DNA from: Macrotis lagotis | Lineage: Eukaryota; Chordata; Mammalia; Peramelemorphia; Peramelidae | Direction: 5' to 3' | Assembly (NCBI RefSeq): GCF_037893015.1 | Contig: NC_133661.1 | Location: forward strand, 182,816,508-182,880,507 | Length of the DNA: 64,000 nucleotides | In this document: piece after piece, positions 56,280-64,000 of the stretch | How positions within the stretch are numbered: the stretch's first letter is position 1 | How the letters are laid out: each line of letters starts with the position of its first letter | Translations under genes and position numbers: made by a program | The notes under the pieces: generated by a model | Seen by the model: only the letters and a program-made list of their open reading frames with translations | Database searches by the model: none | What the model was told of the DNA's origin: nothing

Positions 56280-57304
56280 AACTCTGGCCTTTCTAACAGG
56301 AACATTTTAAATTCCCCTGGTTCATTGAAAGCCCATCTTTTTCCCTGGAAGAGAACATTCAGTTTTGCTGGGTAGTTGAGTCTTGGTTGCATTCCGAGCT
56401 CTTTTGCCTTCTGGAATATTATATTCCAAGTCCTATGAGCTTTTAATGTAGTTGCTGCTAAGTCCTGTGTGATCCTGACTGCAGCTCCATGATATTTGAA
56501 TTGTGTCCTGGCTGCTTGTAATATTTTCTCTTTGACTTGGGAGTTCTGGAACTTGGATATAATATTCCTGGGGGTTGTTTTATTTTGGATCTCTTTCCAA
56601 GGGAGATTGGTGGATTCTCTCAATTTCTATTTTACCCTCTGCTTCTAGTATCTGCGCAATTTTCCTGTAGTAAATATTTGAAAATGATGTCAAGGCTCTT
56701 TTCCTGTTCATGACTTTCAGGTATTCCAATAATTTTTAGATTATCTTTCCTAAATCTGTTTTCCATATCAGTTGTTTTGTCAATAAGATGTTTCACATTT
56801 TCTTCTAATTTTTCATTCTTTTGGTTTTGAAGTATTGTGTGCTGATTTTTCTTAAAATCAGCAGCCTCCCTCATTTCCATTCTACATCTGAAGGATTTGT
56901 TTTCCTCAGCTTTCTTATCTCCTTTTCCATCTGGCCAATTATGCTTTTTAAAGCATTCTTCTCCTCAATAACTTTTTGAACTTTTTGACCTGTGCTGGTT
57001 TTTAACATGTTATTTTCTTCAGCATTTTTTTTTGGATCTTCTTAACTAAGCTGCTGACTTCATTTTCATGTTTTTCCTGCATCTCTCTCATTTCTTTTTC
57101 CAATTTTTCTTCTATTTCCCTTACTTGATTTTCAAAGTCTTTTTTGAGCTCTATCATAGCCTGAGCCCAATTTCTGTTTTTCTTGGAGTCTTTAGATACA
57201 GGAGCTTGGACTTCCTCATCTTCAGATTGAGTGTTTTGATCCCTCTTGGGATCATAGGCAAAATATTTCTCAATGGTGTTCTTCTTTTTTCTCTGCTTAC
57301 TCAT
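56280..57304 (-). pseudogene. HAL1/L1 ORF1 remnant of copy D
   Basis: Minus-strand ORF1 from MSKQRKKKNTIEKYFAYDPK with coiled coil (FENQVREIEEKLEKEMREM), DMENRFRKDNLKIIGIPE in the middle domain and AKELGMQPRLNYPAKLNVLF at the C-terminus. Frameshifts separate the three blocks (57304-57002, 56880-56632, 56623-56280). The protein would bind LINE RNA; it is not functional. Confidence 0.75.
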
Positions 57305-57837
57305 TTATCCAGCCTGTGCCTGGTTTTGGGGTGCTTCCTGAGCTTTTGAGTATTATTGGGACATACTCCCCTCCCACAAGGACCTCTGTGTGAGGCTCTG
57401 TCTTGCCTCCTGGTCTGCGAGTGACCACAAGCACACCCCCTCTGCCACGGGGCTGAGGTGGGGGGGCCCTGCTGTTCTATGGGGGTTCTAGACTGCAATC
57501 AGGATCTGAATGTGGTCAGAGCCCCAGAGTCCTGTTTCAGGGACAGAGGACAGAGCTCTATAGTCTCTCTCCACTCCCCTCCCTCGGTTCAGCACTCATG
57601 CCCTGGGGGCTCCTGCTGACTGGCTTCTGCTTCTGGGTCCTGGATCTGGGCTGCTGGGGCCACACTGCTCGCTGAGTGCCTTGAGTGCTGGGGTTCATGT
57701 GCTTGCTCTGGCAGAACCCCCCCCATCTTCCAAGTTGTGTCTGGTGCTCCCCAAGTGTAGGTCAGGAAACTGCCCCCACTGCTGTGAGCCTCCCAGAGGC
57801 TGGAGTTCTTTCGCTCTGATGGGCTACCCCCCTACCC

Positions 57838-57930
57838 ACTCATTTAAATGTGACTCAGTTTTTTCATCTGTAAAATAAGTCTGGACTAAATGACTACTGA
57901 AGTTCCTATTATCTCTAAATCTAAATATTT
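57838..57930 (+). mobile_element. CORE-SINE 3' fragment
   Basis: TTTTCATCTGTAAAATAAGT and CTGAAGTTCCTATTATCTC. Confidence 0.6.
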
Positions 57931-58210
57931 TCTCTCCTATATGAAATGGTAAATATGAAGAAAATAAAGGGATTTGGAAAGACTTTTTGAAAATGATGCA
58001 GGGTGACAAAAGAGAAATCAAAAGAACAGCATAAACACATATTACAACTATGTGAATAATAGTAGCAGTAATAATCTGAAGATTTTGCAGAAATTGAAGT
58101 GGAAGGAAAGGAGACTATAAAGAAATAATTATTATTACTTTGTTAAAGTTAAATAATTCTGTTAAGTGGCAAAAAAGGCAGGTTTATGGTATCATGTAAA
58201 ATAGTTTACT
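57930..58210. other. Unassigned
   Basis: Nothing recognised. Confidence 0.3.
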
Positions 58211-58214
58211 TCTT

Positions 58215-58480
58215 TCTTGTAAATTCCACAAGCATTTATTAAGTGCCTATAATTTGTCTGTTCCCTGCCATCAAGAAACTTACAATCTAATGGGGGATTA
58301 CAACACATGATTAGAAGATGAAAAAGGACAAGGAAGAGGGAACATGGTGAGTTCTGAGAAGTCTCAGAGTAGACAGATGAGAAGTGAGGAGATGTTTTGA
58401 GCTGAACTCCTTCCTTAAATGGAGGTTTTTGAAGTTTGTGACTCTACCCTCCAATTAGTGGAGCAAAGAATAGTGATAGG
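58215..58480 (-). mobile_element. L2 3' end, antisense
   Basis: CAAGCATTTATTAAGTGCCT, TGTTCCCTGCCATCAAGAAA and CTAATGGGGGATTACAACAC; distal limit uncertain. Confidence 0.7.
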
Positions 58481-58795
58481 TGCCATATCAAAGCTAATGG
58501 GATCCTACAGGTTGAAGAGGCTTTTCCAATGATTAACTTCCTGGACTAGCTTGGAGAAATTAGACAAGTCCCAAAGTAGTGCAGGGAGATGAGGAATGAA
58601 AAGATTGTGAAGAAGATGTGATTGTTGGAGAAAAAAAAATGTCTACCTTGTAAATCCCTAGATTCTCCCCTTCCTTCCTGACTCTAGATGACCTGAGAGG
58701 AAGCTGGTCCAGGAGCCAAGGGTAGTCTTTTTCTTCTAGTGGGAGAAGTGAACAGGAAAGCAACTGGTGCAGCAAGGGAAAAAAAACAAAAACCC
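58480..58795. other. Unassigned
   Basis: No repeat or exon recognised. Confidence 0.3.
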
Positions 58796-58960
58796 CAAGT
58801 TGGAGACAGTGGGTTCACCTCTGATGCTTGTGGGGAAAACCTGAAGCAGTTATTTAATCTGTCTGAATCTCAGTTTATTCATCTGTGAGGTAAGGAAAAT
58901 TGTGAAAATCAAATGATATGATTGCTCTGAAAATGGTTTATAAAAACTTCTGTAAAGAAT
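58795..58960 (+). mobile_element. MIR, sense
   Basis: CAGTTATTTAATCTGTCTGA, TCTCAGTTTATTCATCTGTG and AAATCAAATGATATG. Confidence 0.6.
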
Positions 58961-59060
58961 ATGTTTGTGCTGTCTATAGGTTTCCTACTCTGGTGCCATG
59001 ACTTAAAGACTGAGTATCCATGATGAACCACAGAAGAGGGAGCCAAGAAAAAATGCTATG

Positions 59061-59091
<31 letters not shown>

Positions 59092-59272
59092 CCCTATACC
59101 CATCCCCCACCCTCCCATTCCACCCCACACCCCCCACACCCCCACATCCATCCACAACTATCCACCCCCAACACCCCATACACCTCCCACCCCCACCCAC
59201 CCCCACATATATCCACCTCCCACCCCCACATACCCTCCCCACCCCCCTACCCCATACACACTCACCAACACA
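59061..59272. repeat. (CA)n followed by G-free C-rich tract
   Basis: 212 nt without G on the plus strand: (CA)n to about 59090, then CCCAC/CCCC blocks. The minus strand has many G-runs (GGGGTAGGGGGGTGGGGAGG near 59255-59235), a strong quadruplex pattern. Confidence 0.95.
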
Positions 59273-59517
59273 GACCCACCCACATACATACCCACCCAGA
59301 TTCCAAACTACAAGACAGAGTTTCCATGAGTTTCAGGCCCTGTTTTTCTTCTTTTAAAAAAGTTCATAACAAGACAGAACAAGATGGTGGGTGGTGTAAG
59401 AATAAGCATTTTTTCTTCCTCTCTCAGCATGCCGCTTCCACAACAACCTAGAGAGTGAACCAGATTGAATTCTTGACTCCAAATCCAACATTATCCACTG
59501 AACCCTTTTGTTTCCCC

Positions 59518-59835
59518 CTTGAGAGGTTGTGTAGTGGATAGAGTATAAGTCCTGAAGTCAGGGGGATCTGAGTTCAAATTTAACCTTAGACTATACACTT
59601 ACTAATTGTGTGACCTAAGGCAAGACTCTTACCTGGATTACTGCACTTCTGGAGCCATATTGGGTCATCCTGATTTATATCTGGTCATTGAACTCAGACG
59701 GCTCCAGAAGAGAAAGTGAGGCTGGTACCTTAGCACAGCTTCCTCTGACTTAAATCCAATTCATGTAATCTGTCATGGCATCACCTCCCTGATGTCAGGG
59801 TCTTCTTTGAGAACAAAGGCCAAAGATCATCATGA
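59518..59835 (+). mobile_element. SINE with an RTE-derived 3' part
   Basis: Head GAGAGGTTGTGTAGTGGATA, B box GAGTTCAAATTTAACC, then GCTCCAGAAGAGAAAGTGAG and GGCATCACCTCCCTGATGTC, ending GAGAACAAAGGCCAAAGATC. A different SINE subfamily from the others. Confidence 0.75.
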
Positions 59836-59844
59836 GAGAGTTTT

Positions 59845-60110
59845 ATTAATAATAGGTAAACTTTATTGTAGCACATCCCATGTGGCAGGCATCATACTAA
59901 GCACTTTATAATTATAATCTCATTTGATCCACATAACAGATCTGGGAGGAAGGGCTCTTATTATCTCCATTTAACCAATGACTACATAAAGTAAATTGAA
60001 ATTAGGTGATTTGCTAGTCATTGAGCTAGAAAGTGACTGAGGCCAGGTCTTCCTAACTCCAGGTCCAGGCTATTGACACTATGTCAATATAAATTTTAAG
60101 ATCTTTTCCA
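59845..60110 (-). mobile_element. MIR, antisense, near full length
   Basis: GGCAGGCATCATACTAAGCA, ATAATCTCATTTGATCCACA, TTATTATCTCCATTTAACCA and AAGTGACTGAGGCCAGG. Confidence 0.8.
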
Positions 60111-60119
60111 ACTCTAAGT

Positions 60120-60600
60120 CTGTGACATACTATAGCCAATATTTGTCAATCATATCTTAGCATTGTACTAAGCACAAATAAGATACAAGTCAGAAAAAGA
60201 GACAGCTGCTGCCCTCAAGGAGCTATAATCTCAAGGAAGAAGTCAGCACAGAAGGAAGCTGAAAACTGAAGGGGTGACAAAAAGGGGACTGTCTGAAACT
60301 GGGCATATTATTCTCTAGATTGGACTCCAACAAACTTGCTGGTGGAGAATGGAGCCACCTGGAATAGTGTGAGCCATCTCTAAAAGAAGGTTTGGGAGGA
60401 TTTGATGCTCCAACCCTGCAATCAGAGGGGAGAAGCAGCTGAAGGTCTCCAAAACTGGGTCATTCTTCATGGGTATGAGATTTTAGGAGAGCAGCTTATC
60501 TTACTGTGGAGGGGAGCATGATGTTCCTTTGAAGAGGAAGCCCAGCAGAGCTGATGATGAAGAATGGAAACAGGTTCAAAGGAATCTTCTCTTTTGCTGA
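60120..60600 (-). mobile_element. L2-related or unnamed repeat, antisense
   Basis: Opens like antisense L2 (AGCTGCTGCCCTCAAGGAGC) and then follows a different course shared in part with 22240-22545. Confidence 0.45.
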
Positions 60601-60984
60601 GAGATAGCTCTTCATATTTTACTCCAGGAGGAAAGAAAACAAAAGACTCTAAACAGGGATTTAAACTTTATTGTGAAATATTCAGGAAACACAAGTAGAC
60701 AGGGAAAATACATGGAGTGTCACTTCCAGAGCTCCCTCTGTGTATGACTTAGGAAGGTTTGTAGTTGGGGCAGCTCAGGTCTCTGCTACTTGGGAGCCCT
60801 CAGGACCCTCTGAAGATGCCACCCTGTGACTACTGCTCAGCAGTGAGATACTCTCTCCTGGGCATATCTTTTCTCTCTTTGGTATTTCTGCTTCTCTGCT
60901 CCCCTGTTTTGAGGCTATTCAAGTGGGCTAAAGTAAAGTGCTTCTTTGCTAAGCTGCTGCTGAGGCTATTAGATTCTCAGCTCC
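60600..60984. other. Unassigned
   Basis: An open frame at 60765-61109 runs into L1 and SINE sequence and is not a gene. Confidence 0.35.
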
Positions 60985-61099
60985 AAACTTCCATATCCAA
61001 AGGCAGTTTTCAAATGAAAAAATTAGTTATTTATAGTCATATGAAAAAATGCTCTATATCACTATTGATTAGAGAAGTACAAATTAAAACAAGTCTGAG

Positions 61100-61263
61100 G
61101 GGCAGCTAGGTGGTATAGTGGAAAGAGCACTGGCCCTGGAGTCAGGAGTACCTGAGTTCAAATCCAGCCTCAGACACTTAATAATTACCTAGCTGTGTGG
61201 CCTCAGGCAAGCCACTTAACCCCACTGCCTTGCAAAAAAAAAAAAAAACAACCTAAAAAAAAT
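61100..61263 (+). mobile_element. SINE inside L1 ORF2
   Basis: Full-length sense copy; target duplications CAAGTCTGAG (61090-61099) and CAGGTCTGAG (61264-61273). Confidence 0.9.
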
Positions 61264-61576
61264 CAGGTCTGAGATACTATCTTACATCTATCTGATTGGC
61301 AAATAAGACAGTAAAAGAAAATGATAAATGTTGGAGAGGATGTGAGCAATTGGAACACTAATGCATTGTTGATGGAGTTGTCAGTTGGTCTAACCATTCT
61401 GGAGAGCAATTTGGAACTATGACCAAAGGGCAATCAAATTGTGCCAACCCTTTGATCCAGCAATACCACTACTAGGTCTGTATCCCATGGAGATCACAAA
61501 AAAGGGAAAAAGAGCTATATGAACAAAAGTATTTTAGCAGATCTTTTTGTGAAAAATTAGAAATTGAAAGGACATT

Positions 61577-61883
61577 CATATATGTAATTGGAAAAAATAA
61601 AATGCTATTTTAAAAAGTTCCTATTCTGAAGCTATTTTTTTAAACTTTGGAGATTTAGATTTCAGTCAACTGCCTCTGGTTGGCTATCTAGAAAATTACT
61701 GAAGCATTTGTCTGTAATTTGAACTTTTTTTAAAAATCTGCTTTATGGATCTCTCTAAACTCTGAAGTATTAATTTACCTATAGTGAGAAAAATTCTTTT
61801 CCAATTCCCATACTGCCAGATGTAGTCCTTGCAAATCAGATTTATCAGAGGCTTGCCTCACCACCTCTTAAGATCCCTTAGAC
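61577..61883. repeat. Duplicated segment, copy 1
   Basis: The last 30 bp of L1 plus about 275 bp of its 3' flank, lodged in the middle of the L1. Matches 62350-62801 without the SINE. Confidence 0.85.
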
Positions 61884-62349
61884 TGAAGAAATTGTGGAAT
61901 ATGAATGCAATGGAATATTATTATTCTATAAGAAATGAAAAGCAGCAAATTTCAGAAAAATCTGGAAAGGCTTATATGAACTAATGCAAAGTGAAGTGAG
62001 CAGAATGAGAACTTCCTATGCAATATATAGTTTTTATCATTTTGTGATGAGTAACTGTGAACTTCATAGCTATTCTCAATAGTACAATGCTCCAAGACAA
62101 ATCCAAAGGACACATAATGGAAAATACTATCCACATCCAAAGAAATAACTGATGCAGTCTGAATGCAGATCAAAGCATAGTTTTCACTTTCTAGTTTTTT
62201 TAATGGTTCTTCACTTTTGTTCTGTCTCTTCTTTCATAACATGAGTAATATGGAAATACATTTGCACATACATAATTTTTGTCAAATTGCTTACTCATGG
62301 GGTGGTGAGAAAGGAAGGGAGATAATTATATGAATTTAAAAAATTGTCT

Positions 62350-62801
62350 TTACATATAACTGGAAAAAATAAAATGCTATTTTAAAAAGTTCCTATCCTG
62401 AAGCTATTTTTGAACTTTGGAGATTTAGATTGTAGTCAACTGCCTCTGGTTGGACAGTTCAAAAATTCCTGAATCATTTGTCTGTCATTTGAACTTTTTT
62501 TTTTTAGTTTTTGCAAGGCAAATAGGGTTAAGTGGCTTGCCTGAGGCCACACAGCTAGGTAATTATTAAGTGTCTGAGGCTGGATTTGAACTCAGGTACT
62601 TCTGACTCCAGGGCCAGGTACTCTACCTAGCCACCCCTATTTGAACTTTTTTTAAAAATCTGTTTTATAGTTTTTTCTAAACTTTAAAGTATTAATTTAC
62701 CTATAGTGAGAAAAATTATTTTCCACTCCCATACTGCCAGATGTAGTCCCTGCAAATCAAATTTGTGTCAGAGGATCCCCTCACCACCTCTTAAAGATTC
62801 C
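62350..62801. repeat. Duplicated segment, copy 2 (with SINE)
   Basis: Same blocks as copy 1 (AACTGCCTCTGGTTGG; TTAATTTACCTATAGTGAGA; CCAGATGTAGTCC) with a SINE at 62502-62638. Confidence 0.85.
62502..62638 (-). mobile_element. SINE in duplicated segment copy 2
   Basis: Antisense copy; perfect 15-bp target duplications at 62487-62501 and 62639-62653. The empty site is visible in copy 1. Confidence 0.95.
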
Positions 62802-63110
62802 TTACTTTTCTTCAAGTTCAGCACAAATGTCATATCCTAAGTCTTTCCTGAATACCCTTTCCACTAGCTGTTAGTATCTCCTCTCATCTTGCCCAATGGC
62901 CTTCTTCTTCCTTCGTGAATATGCTTTATTCTGTATCTTCTTAGGTGTATAAGTGATAGAGATATTGTGTTCCTGATAGACCAGAAGCTCCTTGAGAATC
63001 TGCACTTTTCAGGTTTGTGTTTGTAGTACCAACATCCAACACAGCAGCCAACACTCTTAGCAGGCTCTTAATAAGTGTTTGTTAATTGAATGATTGAATA
63101 TTTGAATTGA
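62790..63110 (+). mobile_element. L2 3' end, sense
   Basis: AAGTCTTTCCTGAATACCCT, AGAAGCTCCTTGAGAATCTG and CTTAATAAGTGTTTGTTAAT. Confidence 0.65.
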
Positions 63111-63424
63111 ATAACTTTTCATACTCTCCCTACCTGGACTTATTTGTTTCATAAATCTGGATTTTTGCATTTGTCATATTCTCAAAGGAGCACACACTGG
63201 TATTTGCTCCCAGTAAACTCCACAGACTTATGAAATAATACAGCTGAAAGGGTTGTGGAGGAGATGAACCTGAACATTGTAAAATTTGAGAAAACATAGT
63301 TTTTTCAGCATCAAGGTATGATTTTGAGAAAGATTTGCAAATTGTGGTGCTGGAGAACATTTTTAAGAATCCCTTGAACAACAAAGAGATCAAAACAGTC
63401 AAAAGTTAAAGAAATCAGTTCAAG
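63110..63424. other. Unassigned
   Basis: No repeat or exon recognised. Confidence 0.3.
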
Positions 63425-63720
63425 ATATTTATTGGAAGGTCAAATACTGAAGCTGAAGCTTAAATACTTTGGCCACATAAAGGAGAAGATGGGATTTGTT
63501 GGAAAAGACCATAATGTTGGGAAAGATTGAAGACAAAAGGAAAAGAAGATAGCAGAGGATGAGATGGATAGATAGTGTCATGGAAACAGTGAACATAAAC
63601 TTGAATAAACTTCAAGAAATAGTGAAGGATAGAAGGACCTGGTATTCTGTGATCCATGGGGTCATGAAGAGTTGGATGCAGCTGAACAGCAACAATAACA
63701 ACAAAATTACTATCCAGATA
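63425..63720 (+). mobile_element. BovB/RTE-type LINE 3' end
   Basis: Encodes LKLKYFGHIK, then EDEMDR and a WGHEELDAAEQ-like end, matching the BovB pattern LKLxYFGH...RMRWLD...HGVxKSRTxLS. 5'-truncated, ends in AACAACAATAACAAC. It is the likely machinery source for the RTE-tailed SINEs here. Confidence 0.75.
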
Positions 63721-64000
63721 AAGAAACCTCCAAGGCTGTAGAAATAGAGGTATGGGATATGGGGCAATATCAATGCTTAGACTGTATTCTGTTTCCCTCC
63801 TCAAGGACATTTGCAAGAAGAGCAAGACTGATTCTATCTTTAAGGAAACCTCTGTTATCTTAGAGGTTATTAACCACCAAAGGTTTAATTTTCCCACAGG
63901 AACAAACTTGATTTTTGTTAACTCTTTGAGACTTTCACAATTGCCTCTTCCTCCTTTTCTTCCTACTGAATGATGTTTCTGATTGGCTCTGTACCCAGCC
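63721..64000. other. Unassigned window end
   Basis: Nothing recognised. Confidence 0.3.

Larger units (their letters stand above)
55700..57835 (-). mobile_element. HAL1-like LINE, copy D
   Basis: Minus-strand element, 5'-truncated near 57835. 5' UTR to 57305, ORF1 57304-56280, 3' UTR 56125-55700 and onward into the tandem units. It aligns with copy C along its length and shows C's intact insertion sites. Confidence 0.8.
60985..62365 (+). mobile_element. L1 ORF2 end and 3' UTR, interrupted
   Basis: Sense L1: 60985-61099, 61274-61576, then 61884-62365, ending ACTGGAAAAAATAAAATGC. Broken by a SINE and by a duplicated 3' end/flank segment. Confidence 0.8.

Noticed and set aside
59003-59451. THTHTH and PP-rich frames
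   Set aside because: Translation of the G-free tract; no start context or homology.
60765-61109. 114-codon open frame with a hydrophobic stretch
   Set aside because: It runs into L1 ORF2 and SINE sequence at its C-terminus; no upstream support.
1-64000. Retrovirus-like or other virus-derived elements
   Set aside because: No LTR pair, primer-binding site, gag, pol or env-like frame was recognised; all RT traces are LINE type.
1-64000. Functional tRNA genes
   Set aside because: All A-box/B-box pairs seen belong to SINEs and lack a tRNA fold.

Overview
This is marsupial (metatherian) nuclear DNA, almost all of it interspersed repeat. The evidence is about twenty copies of one tRNA-derived SINE (A box in the GCTAGGTGGCACAGTGG stretch, B box GTTCAAATC, tail GCCTTGCAAAAACCTAAAA). 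A second SINE class ends in a BovB/RTE-type AACAACAAC tail, and a BovB/RTE 3' end is also present. Marsupial-type L1 and ORF1-only HAL1-like LINEs occur, with old L2 and MIR on both strands. From memory the main SINE is closest to WSINE1 of Australian marsupials, so a dasyurid-like animal (devil, quoll, antechinus, dunnart) is the best guess. That last step is inference.

Only two host genes can be supported, both olfactory receptors of family 6, lying 25 kb apart and pointing away from each other. The left one (16025-17008, minus) is OR6J1-like. Its reading frame is otherwise open, but it has no in-frame ATG and several family-invariant residues are altered, so it is called a pseudogene. The right one (41911-42846, plus) is a complete 311-residue receptor, best matched by memory to OR6E, with a good splice acceptor just before its ATG. 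In human, an OR6E pseudogene and OR6J1 lie together on 14q11.2 beside the T-cell receptor alpha locus, so this window is probably the syntenic OR island. No exon of a non-OR gene was recognised.

Layout. 1-10 kb: scattered SINEs, L1 3' ends, L2/MIR. 10.2-13.4 kb: a plus-strand HAL1-like element split by a 5'-truncated L1 that itself took two SINEs. 14.4-15.5 kb: L1 next to the OR6J1-like relic. 18-30 kb: L2, MIR, nested L1s, a 211-nt pure-pyrimidine tract, and an L1 carrying a short piece copied from an L2 2.8 kb away. 33-41 kb: a block of minus-strand L1/HAL1 copies, one nested inside another. 41.9-42.8 kb: the intact receptor. 45-47 kb: L1 3' end. 50-53 kb: L2 split by L1. 53.6-57.8 kb: HAL1-like element whose 3' end leads into a tandemly duplicated 1-kb unit built from GC-rich SINE copies. 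59 kb: a G-free, quadruplex-prone tract. 61-63 kb: an L1/flank segment duplicated in tandem, with a later SINE in one copy only. 63.4 kb: BovB/RTE 3' end.

I looked for a new biological system and did not find one. The unusual items are structural (templated insertion, nested L1 with 5' end but no 3' end, tandem duplications, biased SINE subfamily) plus the decaying receptor. Repeat families were named by eye from remembered consensus sequences. Boundaries without target-site duplications are good to about 10-40 bases.
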